Assembly: GCA_000499405.2 (NCBI GenBank)
Contig: HG738140.1
Location: 1,631,024 to 1,695,023 of the forward strand
Origin: Onchocerca volvulus
Taxonomy: Eukaryota; Nematoda; Chromadorea; Rhabditida; Onchocercidae
Direction: 5' to 3'
Length of the DNA stretch: 64,000 bases
The position numbers and the translations under genes were made by a program. The notes beneath the pieces were generated by a model. The model ran no database searches. It saw only the letters and a list, made by a program, of their open reading frames with translations, and was not told where the DNA came from. Every line of letters starts with the position of its first letter. Position 1 is the stretch's first letter. This document shows, one piece after another, positions 27,301 to 35,960 of the stretch.

Positions 27301-29705
27301 ATAGAATTAAGACTTAAGATTAAATCATACTTTATAACGAAATTAAAATAGAATAATGGTTTGCTTAATCAAATTATAAATTGCAAAAAAAAAAAAAAAA
27401 AAATGAATTGATCAAACAAGGAAGCTTTTCATTTTTTTTCGGACCAGAAACGATCTCATCTTCTGGCCTCATTTTTTTTAGCCAAATGATTCAGTTTTGT
27501 TGTATTCGAATACTTTAGAAATTATTTCTGCTAAATAAATATCGTAAATTAAAAATAAGTTTATTTAGATTTTCTTGCAATTTGCACGGAAATTTTTGAA
27601 TTCAAGAAATGGTATCGCTTCTTTTTTCTTTTTTTTTTATTGATCGCAAAATTGATTTTTTTTTTCACCATAAAAATGTTCAGATGTGAAATATTATTAG
27701 AGAATGAAAATTATATTTGAAAAAATTATGGTATGAATCAAAGCTCATTGAAATCTAATTTGATCAATTTTTTCACATAAGTTGATTTTTGTTGCTAATT
27801 ACTCAACAAATGTCACAAATGTCAACATTATTTTATGAAATTTTTCTTGAAAATGAGCTTTGTGAATAACTTAAATAATGAGTAAAAACTATAATAAAAA
27901 CCATTTCTGAGCTAACCAATTCATTGAGTATTATCATAAAACGATTTATATTTGCATATTTCACGAATGAAAAGTTATGACTTAAAGCTGAAATTACTTT
28001 GATTATAATAAAAATTTGTAATAAAAATTTTTCACTTCGTTAAAAGTCTTTATTTTAGCGAAAAAAAAAGTTTTCCTTTACTAAAAAAAAAAAATCTTTC
28101 CTCACAAAAAAGTAATTTTCTAAACAATTTTTTTTTTTTTTTTTTTGGCGCAAATTAATATTTTTTTCATAATCTTATTGCTCTCTTCTCAAATGAAAAA
28201 TTAATGGAGTCGTTATAAGTTTTGGAATTTATAACAAAAGATTCAAATGGAAATTTATTCCTTCATTCATTCATTGCTTTTAGAATTTGATTTCATAAAA
28301 AAATTTTCCAACAAATAATAAAAAAAAAACAAAACAAAACTTTTTTCATAAATGATATCATTACTTTGGAAACTACTAATACTTGAACTAATTACGGTAA
28401 TGATATCAATTTCTTTAAGTGATAAGCAAGAAAAAGCAAATTCTAATAGTCTAAATAATTAATAAAGGTTAGAAATCCAATAACTGACATTTAATAATTG
28501 CAATGCAAGCTTAAATGATTAAAATTTGAATCAAAAGGTTAGAAAATTTCATAGTTTCTTGAGATACCTGGATTGTAAATACATGAAATTAAATACGTGT
28601 TTTTTATTTAAATAAAATTTAAATGAAAAATGTGTAATTATTCTCTCAAAAACTTTTGCCTTATTTTTTACTCAAAAAAGTCTCTTTTTTTTCTTGCGAT
28701 CCTAATTACAATGTTTATACAATTTTTGTGATTAATTTTAAATCAATAAAAAAAAAAGGAAAATATTCAATAATTTGATTTGGTTCAAATAATTTAATTC
28801 TTAAATTAAAAAAAAATATACAATTTGTAAAACGAAAAAACAAAACGATTTTCCATGAATTATATAATTACTTTGGAAGTGATTGATGCTTAATTCTATT
28901 ATTATTAGTTTTTCCTTAATTGGTAAACAAGAAAAAGCAGTTCTAAAAGTTTAAAATAATAAGAAAAATGTGATAAAGAATAATCTATTGGTTTTGCGAA
29001 AAACCAAATTTTTCCTTTCTCGGATTTATTTTCCAATCGCATTCGAAAAATTTTCTCGATAATGATTAATTCCTTCATCAAACTTTCAAATCTACCTTTC
29101 ATTAAGCTTATCTCATTAATAACGTTCGAAATTTCTAGCTCAAAATTCCGATAATACGTCAGAAATGGACGATTTTAATCTCTATTTGATTTTTTTAAAA
29201 GAAATCATTAAAATTATGCAAAACATGATAACAAAGACAAGAAAGGTTACTAATATTTCAATAAAATGTGAAAAGTGACAAGTATTAATACTCAACTGAA
29301 AAGAACTTTTTTTTTTTCTTCTTGAAAGAAGATAAAAAAATAAAATTAGGTAGAAAAAAGCTATTTGAAGATTTTTTTAATGGTAATTTTAATGAAAAAT
29401 TGAAATTTGCAGGAAAAAAAAATTGAAAATTAAAGGAAAATTGTAAAGGAAAATGAAAAAGAGAAAAAAAAAAACAACAGAATGGTATATATTATATTAC
29501 TGAGAAATAGCGCTATTTCAGTATTTAGTAATGAATTAAGTACAAGTGAATGATTTTGGAACACCTTTTATTACACATTTTGCCAACACATATTGATTGA
29601 TAAGATTTTGATTGAAGCAACTTTGGTCATTAAAATCCGATTCATTAAATCAATTATCAAACAGGCAATCTGAATTTGATAAGGTGTTCTAAGATTGGGT
29701 ATCAT

Positions 29706-29741
<36 letters not shown>

Positions 29742-32700
29742 CTTCAGATAATTCCTTTTCAGAGCGGATTTGTCATTTATCTAAAACCATTTTAAAAAAA
29801 ATTCATCTAAATTTTTTGCTCATTCATTTAAAAATGATCAAAAACATTGAAAAAGAGTTTAAAATGGTAGAAATTTTAAGATGGCACTTTTTCTCTTTGC
29901 TAAAAAAATTTTAAAATGAATGAATTTGATGAAGCAATTGAAATAATTTTTAAGTCTAAATATTCAAAAGATTTATTTAATATCAGAAATATCAGGATGA
30001 AAAAAAAAAATCAAAAAGATTCCAAATATTTATATAAATTTTGAGTGAATTTCATTTATCTTTTTAAAATTACCTCTTATCCTTTATCATTTTCTCTTTT
30101 TCGTATGTTTATCAGTGATCTGAAATTGCTGACCAAAATATCATGATTTAAATTTATGATGTAATCTTAAATCGTTTCAAATTACAGTTGAAATGAGTGA
30201 AATTATCATTTCTTTTCTTTCTTACTATTAATAAATGAAATTCCAGATATTTCAATTAAATTTTAAAAAATTTTTCGCGGTGTTCAAACACCTAACAATT
30301 CAGGTGACATTAAGTACACTAACAGTGAATGTTTACTTTTTCCTGTAGAACTAATTGCTGAATTTACCTAAATAATATAGAAAAAATATTTAGAAACTTT
30401 GCAATGATTTCAAATATCCTTATAAACAATTTTTTTCTCTATTGCAAGTAGTAGTAATTTTGGAAGTTCGCAAAAATTGCAAAAACAAAACTCATCAATT
30501 TGCAAATTATTGATTATTTTAATTACAAAAATTCGTGCCACAATTATGAATTCGTCTTCAGTGAAATTATTAAGTCATTAGTTGAAAATAAATTGTCATT
30601 AAAGTAGCACTTTTTATTATCGAAAGTAAAAAAAAAATTATCGTCTGATTTCCACAGCTTTATTGACGTTATTGTTGTTTTCTATTTTTCTAAACTTTGT
30701 GATCCGTTTGCTAACTTCTATAAAAATAAATTTTTGTATCTATTGAAGAAGTCAAGTTTATTCATTCTTAGATCTTGCTATAAATTCAAAAGATTTCATT
30801 TTATATAAAAGATGCCTACCATATGTTAAAAAAAAATCGAAACAAATTATAAATTTCAGATTTCAGATTGAAAATGACAGTGGCGAAGAATAAAAAGTTT
30901 AAAAAAGTGTAAAAAAACTGCATTAAATCAAGACAGTTGCTAGAAGAATGATTCATCAAAAGATTTCAATTTTATCACAATTTAAACGAGGTTTATTTCA
31001 AAATAATCATTCGATCTTTTATGGATACATTATGTCATTTTTAAAAGGCCACAACGATCATATTCATTTTTAACATTTGATTAAATCTTTGATTTATCGT
31101 GCTGAAATTTTCTATTTAGGAATAATTGATCATTTGCATAGAATAATCATATTTTTGTAAAATTTTACTATTCGGTTATTCTTGCAATTTTTGATGCGTC
31201 ATTATTTACTGCCACAACTTATTTTTACTTTAACAAATTAATAAAACTTTTACTTTAGTAAATTTCAAAAACAAATCGAAGTCAAATAGACCAAAGATTT
31301 TTAATTTGAACTCCTCAAAGTAAAGCTACTGTAATATATTCTTAAATAAAAAATTCCATTATGACAGATCAAGATGATTTGAACGAATTTCATTGAATCT
31401 ATGATTTAAAAAAAAATAATCATTTCACTCGAATACTAATTTCTAATTTAATTCTTCTGATTTGAAAACTTTCTTCAATCATTTTGCGAATCGTTTCACG
31501 ATGAAAAAAAAAAAAAAAACCAAAGCAAACTTTTAGAAATTGAATATTAGCAAGATAATTTATTATATTCCAAACTTCTCGATCTTTTCCACTTCTGAAT
31601 TTCCCATGCTAAATGAAATGACAAATAGATGGATGGAATGCATAATCGATATTGTCTCATTTTAATTTCCTTTTATCACATTAAACACATGAAGTTCATT
31701 TTCGTGTTTCTTTCATTTCCAATCCCGTTAATTCTGTCCTAAATTAAACATACGAAAAATTATGAGAATTGGATGCCGGGAAAATCCAAAAGATGATTTA
31801 TTATAAGTAAGGAGTGTTAAAGATTAAGAAGCCGAAGATAAGTTCAAATGGACCAACAAGTATAAACATTTTTGCCACTAAAACAATAAACAGAAGAGTA
31901 AACGTGTTTTCCACCAAAACGAGCTTCCCGCCAAAACATTCCGATTAACAGAGAAACAAAGCAAGGCCAATCAATCATGAGACGAAACGTTGAAAATTAG
32001 GGTAGGAGTCGCGAAAGGATTTAGAAGATAGGATGAATATGTTTTCTAAAAATAGTTTAGCTACAAATTTCTACACTGAAGCAGATACAGTTCTAGAATC
32101 GACGAATCTATAGCAACAATTCGACAGTAACGATCGACATGAGCGACAATTCAACAGAAGACCACTGTTTAATACTCTTTCATTACTTATTGTGCATTGT
32201 TCATTTATTTTTTACTGTTGCATATAATATTATATTACCCAATAAAGCCTACTATTATCCTTACCGAGTCACAATAACAACAAAAATCCATTTCCAATCC
32301 AACCAATCTACAAACCAAATTATACAATTCAGTTAGATTTTTTTTTCAATAGGCAACAAGTGAACTAACTCCTCCACCATTATTCGATAAGCGTTCGCAA
32401 ACGTAACTTCTCTCCGCGAATGCAAAAAGCATTGTTTACCCATTCCAACTTGAATTCATTAAAAATTTTCTCAATCTTTTGAAGAATGCAAGATAAAGTA
32501 GAACTGTAAGAGTAGAAAAGGATGAAAGAAAAGTTGAAAATTATTCGATTTTTTATTTCGTTCTATATTCCAATTTTATACATTACTTTCTCTTAAAAAA
32601 TTCTGGAAAATGATATGGTAAAATCGAATAATGTTAGTTTTTCCACAATGGGACAGGTCATTCAATAAAATAATCAAGAATCAATGAAAAGGAATTAACA

Positions 32701-35700
32701 ATAGCATTAATGTCAAGCATCTACTTGAGAATTCTATGGCTAAATTTATTGTTTTTTCTCGTCACTATCTCACTGATATTTAAATTCGCATATTTAAATT
32801 TAAAGGATAAAAGGCAAGGAAAGTTTTTGATGAAAGATGAATATATCAAGAAGAAGGAGACAAAAAACAGTCCATGAGGACACTTTACATTTTAGGCGAA
32901 ATATTAAAGTGACAATATCGATCATTTTAATAATGAAAAAGCGATTTTTAGCAGAGCAATCAGCTGTTTTGACAAATTGCCAAGTTTAAATGCGAAAAAC
33001 TCTTCTTAATTTAAATACATTTTGCTATCATTTGGTTTTTTTAAACCTTGCAATTTTCACATAAATAATCATAAAAATTGATTGTCAGAAGAAAATATTC
33101 TTATGAAAAAGATATTAAAAGTACTAATGTATACTTCGAGAAATTTAAAACTTTTTTTTTTAATTTTTGTTTTGCTTTATTTTCTTTTACTTGAAAAAAA
33201 ATTTAATATAAAATAAAGATAATGAATTTTCCTAATATATCTATAAAAAATTCGAGGAAAACTTAACGTTTTCTTTTTGCAAGAAAAACAAAAGTTAAGA
33301 TAAATTCGAAATAAAAAGTACAGAGAAACTAAACTAATAAAAGTTGGAATTTATTTAAATCATTATAGCATACTGTACTTGAAGCTGAATAAAATGACAT
33401 TAGTAAACATTAAATTTCTCTTTAATAGAAATAATTTTTCCACAATTTAGCTTCTAGCAAAAGTCACTGAAATATTCAAAAGTTTTTTTTCTCTTCTATC
33501 TTTTTTTTTTTGCTCTAAAACGATGCAAAAATTAATGAAATAGCAACAAAGTATTTCTCTTTTCATTTTTTTTTTCGTATTTTCCAGAAATTTTTTTTTC
33601 TTCTTTATTCTATAGAAAAGTTGAAAGTTCGCATTTACAGATCTAATGAATTGAGAGCAGAATGGACTCAAGATGTTCTACACGACTTGACCAAAAACAT
33701 GGGTTAAAAAAATTCGAATTCAAATCAAATCAAGACAAGAATAATCTAATTGAAAATAACGTATGTTTTGAAAAAAAAAAAAAATGTCACAGAGATTAAA
33801 TTTCTGACAAAATCATACTTTTTATTTTAAAGAATCTAATTAGAATAGAAGACAAGATTAGAAATTTTTTTAATTGCTTTTTTTCTCGAATCTTCATTCC
33901 TCTGATTACTATTTTAATAAAATTGAATTTCTGTCCAAAACAGAAATGTTGAAAGTTTTCTTTTTTTGAAGGAAGTAATTCGCACATTTAATTTCTTTTT
34001 TTTTCAAGATTCTACCCATTGATAGGGAAAAAAATCAATACTTTCCTTTTTAAATCGGAAAACAATTTTGAAATTGAATAACTTAAATTTTTACAGCCCT
34101 AAAATAAAATCTTTGCTTATAATTAACGATGATAGATAAAAAAAGCTAATTACAAATTAATTTTTTTTTTTAAATAAAATTATGATTAAACTTACATTTA
34201 TTAAACTATCATGTTGAACTTGCATTTACAAATAAACTTACATCATAGATAAATTTACACTCACGTTCATTTATCATTTTAAATCTTTTGTCTTTTTTAT
34301 CAAATGATAATTCGAAATCTCGAAGTTTTTTTTTTTTGAAAGCATACGGTAAAATATGAACAATTTGACTATTTGGCAAATACAGTGTGATCAAGTTTAT
34401 TTTAGAATATATCACTGAATTTAGTTTAAGATTAAAAGATAGCTAAGTTGCCTTAAATATTAGTAAAATGTGATTTATTTAATAGTATCGATGTGTACGT
34501 GTTGAAGAATATAAAAGGAGCATCAAATTTTTCTAAATTCAAAAATAAATTGCAAAAAAATTTAGTACATAATTATTTCGAAATAATAAAAGATACAAAA
34601 ATATTGTTTTTTATCCGAAAAAAAATTTTTTTTAAAATTTTTCAGTTTTCATTTCATCCTATGAAACTGTCACAATAGCAACAACTTTTATAATCATATT
34701 CTAATAAATTTTTATTTGAAAAAAAAAAAAGCTATGGGATTTAAGTGGGATTCTAAAAAATTTAATGATGCAAATAAAGGACGAAAATTGATGGAATTGT
34801 TAAATATAAACATCAAAATTCATTGTTTCATTTGTATTCATCAAGGAAATTAATTATAGTTTAATTATCCTTAATTAATAGAAAGTTTTAATTGCTCCGC
34901 TTATTGTTACTTATGAACGCAACAAAAAATTTATCTAACTTTTTAGAACTAGAATCATAATGGTAATAAATATGAGTTTCATTTGAAATTTTTTATGAAA
35001 TAAACTTCGAAGTTAATTTTTTTTAAATCTAATTACTAAAATATAATATAACCATTTGTTTATTTTATTTAACTTGCAGATTAAATTAGTAGAAATCAAT
35101 TAGGATAAAAATCTTACGGTAATAGTCATAAAATAAAAATGGCCCATAAAGTTAATGATTTAATGAGGAGAGAAAATAATTAGATTAAGTTTGATTTTAA
35201 GATTGGCGACTTATTCCTAAGGTATTCTAAATCTTTGCTAAACTTCTCTCTGATAATAATGCACTAATAATTAATTAAAATATATCGTTAAAATAAAGTA
35301 TTTCGAATCAGATTTCAATTGAAAAATAAAAATATGAATGAAAAAATTTCTGAGACAAGTACTTTCCGATACTTTTTTTTTTTTCGGTTTTCGTTAAGAA
35401 TCGCAATGAGAACGAAAAGTTTGAGATTATTTGTGCATCTATAGAAAAAATTTTTGTAGCAACTATCTTCTGAAATTTTTGGCTTTCGTTGAGAATTTTA
35501 ATTAGATTGAAAGTTTGAGAAATTATTTGTTGCTGTAGTACGAAACAAAAATATAAATCAATCATAAAAATTAAATAAAACAAACCGAAACGTTTCCGCC
35601 GTGCGCTATTACTCTTCCAATGTATCGTAGATGTGGCGGAATCGAAGGAACTACCGGTGGTTACGGTAGGAGTTGGTAGTATTTGGCTAGAATATTTACC

Positions 35701-35790
35701 ATGAAAATGGAAATAATTCGGCATTTCCATATGACTTGAACTTGGCTTCACAAAAAGAGGCTCAAGACGTTTGTCACGTCTTGTCCACAT
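3156..35790 (-). CDS. Large protein with a C-terminal synaptotagmin-type C2 domain, 20 exons, two alternative first exons
   Basis: Twenty minus-strand exons were joined by hand: 24180-24327 (or 35586-35790), 23797-23874, 23414-23572, 23038-23146, 22759-22901, 22466-22561, 21882-22001, 21271-21440, 20776-20917, 20475-20673, 19671-19864, 18142-18223, 11956-12112, 6008-6091, 5687-5873, 5141-5346, 4695-4800, 4469-4574, 3956-4118 and 3156-3317. Every junction is GT...AG and keeps frame, which gives 936 or 955 residues. Residues about 1-545 are low-complexity and rich in Ser, Arg, Gln and acid clusters, so probably disordered. The C-terminal 180 residues are a C2 domain of synaptotagmin type: VQFVTATVKKAKLLPF, FSESFLFHVTPQML, then VGHCVIGP and HWLQMIRKTGLPICKWHRL, matching the family's HWxxMLxxPRxPIxxWHxL end. 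Most loop aspartates are missing, so calcium binding is doubtful. The family usually acts in vesicle traffic and membrane binding; that role here is inference. I see no transmembrane segment and only one clear C2 domain. Confidence 0.82.
3420..3490. repeat. TACAGTA / GGTATA rich repeat patch
   Basis: Short irregular repeats of TACAGTACAT, GGTATATAC and their complements. Similar TACAGTAT clusters occur at about 18380-18500 and 22106-22185. Confidence 0.5.
3553..3612. repeat. GATCA-rich simple repeat
   Basis: Nine or so GATCA/AGATC units spaced by 2-6 bases in the intron between exons 19 and 20 of the C2 gene region. Confidence 0.55.
3956..4118 (-). CDS. C2 gene exon 19 (insert and C2 strands 4-6)
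   Basis: Acceptor CTATTTTAG, donor GTATGT. It begins with a Pro/Ser-rich linker (KQPSLPDLPSSSSS), then NATLIIRPTDAIFSESFLFH, the N-P-x-F-N-E-x-F-x-F position of C2 domains, and ends CHIVIE. Confidence 0.85.
4469..4574 (-). CDS. C2 gene exon 18 (C2 strand 3 and insert)
   Basis: Acceptor TACTTTAG, donor GTATGG. It encodes KPFARVMLFEKRRLLEQKQT, equal to the family's F-V-K-V-x-L strand and lysine-rich segment, then starts an insert that runs into exon 19. Confidence 0.8.
4695..4800 (-). CDS. C2 gene exon 17 (C2 strands 1-2)
   Basis: Acceptor TTTTGTAG, donor GTAAGT. It encodes ETEVLTILTYAPNVQFVTAT and VKKAKLLPFNN. The L-x-V-x-V-x-x-A-K-x-L-P pattern of C2 domains is clear, but the usual loop-1 aspartate is replaced by asparagine. 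Confidence 0.85.
5141..5346 (-). CDS. C2 gene exon 16 (lead-in to the C2 domain)
   Basis: Acceptor TTATTGCAG, donor GTATCT. It ends NKIDEIDLSLSCADIIP, in the place where synaptotagmin C2 domains start with a G-x-I-x-L-S-L-x-Y strand. Confidence 0.82.
5687..5873 (-). CDS. C2 gene exon 15
   Basis: Acceptor ATTTTTAG, donor GTATGA. Alanine, arginine and asparagine-rich (KNQAAPAARANRANTELKLG), followed by HRYGRAARHEFREWGDKHG. The GC content is well above the introns. Confidence 0.85.
6008..6091 (-). CDS. C2 gene exon 14
   Basis: An 84-nt exon with phase 0 at both ends. Acceptor AATTTCAG, donor GTTCGT. It encodes GMNFLAKHFFEYQSLNNRPQ and YAVQLHKL. Confidence 0.8.
7210..7299. repeat. 45-bp tandem repeat, two copies
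   Basis: Two adjacent 45-bp units start GGTAAAAATGCTATCA and end GGTAGAAATGCTAC. They differ at about four positions. Each unit contains a shorter internal repeat (GGTAAAAATGCTA against GGTAGAAATGCTA). Confidence 0.85.
9628..9906 (+). CDS. Possible small secreted basic protein nested in a C2-gene intron
   Basis: A 92-codon frame on the strand opposite the host gene. The N-terminus is hydrophobic (MNYLSLFIISLPTNSS, after an upstream MIMIAITNLHC) and could be a signal peptide. The rest is polar and ends in basic clusters (KNIRKARLRSKKK, NKRRRNRKRFFSS) that contain dibasic sites. Composition is more codon-like than the AT-rich frames around it, and GATA-type sites (CTTATCA, GATAAG) lie 150-250 bp upstream. 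I do not recognise a family. It could be chance, or an exon whose partner I did not find. Confidence 0.3.
   Translation: MIMIAITNLHCMNYLSLFIISLPTNSSIFEITPSVGFSMKFPVSWQNSRKNIRKARLRSKKKDLLLDQDKNYCIPNKRRRNRKRFFSSQIET
11956..12112 (-). CDS. C2 gene exon 13
   Basis: Acceptor ATTTTTAG, donor GTAATA. It encodes ASSSVEQQRNRKVGIVTQTD and then SDQLSSYLNGLTLENKI. The sequence becomes ordered-looking from here on. I could not assign a domain; a degenerate first C2 domain is possible but unsupported. Confidence 0.82.
12113..18141. other. Intron between exons 13 and 12 of the C2 gene
   Basis: A 6.0-kb AT-rich intron. Apart from a short degenerate tandem repeat near 14.1-14.26 kb and homopolymer runs, I see nothing in it. 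Confidence 0.55.
14120..14258. repeat. Degenerate tandem repeat, about 47-bp unit, three copies
   Basis: Units share TTTAAGACTTTCAAGCATT followed by a variable GGCCCTATTTGATAAA-type segment. The third copy is the most diverged. Confidence 0.7.
18142..18223 (-). CDS. C2 gene exon 12
   Basis: Acceptor TTTTTTAG, donor GTACGA. A small Ser-rich exon (DLSSSFGKTGSHRSSSLSSL). Flanked by introns of 1.4 and 6.0 kb. Confidence 0.75.
18380..18500. repeat. TACAGTAT motif cluster
   Basis: At least five TACAGTA units at irregular spacing in the intron after exon 12, similar to the clusters near 3.45 and 22.15 kb. Confidence 0.5.
19671..19864 (-). CDS. C2 gene exon 11
   Basis: Acceptor AATTTTAG, donor GTAAGT. 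Very acidic: TMKQDDEEVDEKSLSALSAE, then a DNDEDDDN run and DHYLPPKC. Confidence 0.85.
20475..20673 (-). CDS. C2 gene exon 10
   Basis: Acceptor GTCTCAG, donor GTGAGC. A glutamine and basic-rich helix-prone segment (QQQQKRQQHLRLMKKLRHLK) that could form a coiled coil, then a Ser-rich end. Confidence 0.82.
20776..20917 (-). CDS. C2 gene exon 9
   Basis: Acceptor AATTTCAG, donor GTCTCA. It encodes EQSKENVNDHTSTKSLQSSS and ends FRYAAKLNRNFSLLE. Confidence 0.82.
21271..21440 (-). CDS. C2 gene exon 8
   Basis: Acceptor TGTTACAG, donor GTCTAT, ending in phase 0. It encodes LSCPQLGLNLLICREICRRT and a strongly acidic run (ISIDEIDSEEDIEDREVF). Confidence 0.82.
21882..22001 (-). CDS. C2 gene exon 7
   Basis: Acceptor ATATTTAG, donor GTAAGT. 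It encodes YRRCSKQQETVAVIERSSEI and then a basic patch (TRMRGIGRQKYPNLIRS). Confidence 0.82.
22106..22185. repeat. Tandem repeat, about 26-bp unit, three copies
   Basis: Units follow CACAGTATTCACATATAC plus GGTATAC or AGTATATC. It sits in the intron upstream of exon 7 on the minus strand. Confidence 0.75.
22466..22561 (-). CDS. C2 gene exon 6
   Basis: Acceptor ATCATAG, donor GTTCGT. It encodes EVRHGKSPSTNDSGHESQGQ and an acidic end (DMEQHDDKN). Confidence 0.78.
22759..22901 (-). CDS. C2 gene exon 5
   Basis: Acceptor TTTTGAAG, donor GTTCAT. It encodes TFAFFGKYSSKRSQIGDKQ, then a polar stretch ending SSIDLSAK. The acceptor is weaker than others, but the phase from exon 4 (two bases) fits only this edge. 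Confidence 0.75.
23038..23146 (-). CDS. C2 gene exon 4
   Basis: Acceptor AATTTTAG, donor GTATGA. Serine-rich, with the basic motif DSRRRSSIVRLKN, a plausible basophilic kinase site. Confidence 0.82.
23414..23572 (-). CDS. C2 gene exon 3
   Basis: Acceptor CTTATAG, donor GTTTCT. It encodes VETYNDLDPTLVISSNPYPY followed by five arginines and MSLLQTLRHQNRLL. Confidence 0.82.
23797..23874 (-). CDS. C2 gene exon 2
   Basis: Between acceptor AATTTCAG and donor GTAATC. It encodes EPFCAPVIQHVPIRQRLSS. This is the first exon shared by both 5' ends. Confidence 0.8.
24180..24327 (-). CDS. C2 gene alternative first exon 1b (proximal)
   Basis: The ATG at 24327 follows an in-frame TAA with no usable acceptor between them, so it reads as a true start. 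It encodes MTNMINGYILYRLMVDKNN and a basic stretch (TTRPRRHSLMP) and ends ATCG|GTAAGA. The single leftover G completes Glu with exon 2. Confidence 0.65.
25717..25823. repeat. Foldback element, about 107 bp (MITE-like)
   Basis: Ends are AATTATCT and AGATAATT. The inner arms 25746-25763 and 25775-25792 pair at about 15 of 18 positions around the loop GGCGGATAATA. The outer arms pair imperfectly. The layout resembles a small non-autonomous inverted-repeat transposon or a hairpin RNA precursor. Confidence 0.6.
29710..29738. repeat. (TA)n microsatellite
   Basis: An uninterrupted run of about 14 TA units. Confidence 0.9.
31916..32060 (+). repeat. Dispersed repeat copy A, promoter-like
   Basis: Shares CCGCCAAAAC, GGCCAATCAATCA and AAGGATTTAAAAGG-like blocks with 45039-45160, in the same order and at nearly the same spacing (36 and about 55 bp). 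CCAAT followed by a TTTA(A/G)AAG box, plus AATAAA at about 32240, resembles a retroelement LTR. Its edges are not defined. Confidence 0.5.
35586..35790 (-). CDS. C2 gene alternative first exon 1a (distal)
   Basis: Starts ATGTGGACAAG (MWTRRDKRLEPLFVKPSSS) and ends AAACGTTTCG|GTTTGT. The leftover G matches exon 2, which begins AA, so the joined codon is Glu. A TTTCTAG just upstream (exon edge 35822) could be a cis or spliced-leader acceptor. Codons are diverse and GC is well above its flanks. The link to exon 2 over 11.7 kb is inferred from phase alone; it could be the first exon of another gene. Confidence 0.55.
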
Positions 35791-35822
35791 TGTTTTTTTA
35801 TTGTTGTTTATCACCGATGGAT

Positions 35823-35960
35823 CTAGAAATGTTGCAAATCCAACAAAACAGAACGCCAGTTTGATGATTGTTGTTGGAATGTTTCAGGAAGACGAAGAGA
35901 CAATGTTATAATTAGCAGTTGTAATAATAATAGTAATGTTTGAAATTCTTCCTGATACAT
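35823..35960 (-). other. Short upstream ORF with leader-like N-terminus
   Basis: A 45-codon frame just upstream of exon 1a starts MYQEEFQTLLLLLQLL and stops at the TAG of the TTTCTAG acceptor. It may be an upstream ORF in an unspliced leader or chance in a 5' flank. Nothing shows that it is translated. Confidence 0.25.

Larger units (their letters stand above)
24328..35585. other. Region between the two alternative first exons of the C2 gene
   Basis: 11.3 kb of AT-rich DNA, an intron if exon 1a is used. It holds a foldback (25717-25823), a TA microsatellite (29710-29738) and one dispersed repeat copy (about 31916-32060). No other coding exon was found. Confidence 0.5.

Noticed and set aside
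29558..29692. Possible MITE with GAACACCTT / AAGGTGTTC ends
   Set aside because: Only about 9 bp pair well; the rest of the arms does not, so chance in AT-rich DNA is likely.
32139..32408. Plus frame and a following TPPPLFDK exon-like piece
   Set aside because: The gap between them would be a 21-nt intron, too short. The first part lies in or next to the dispersed repeat copy. No further exons fit.
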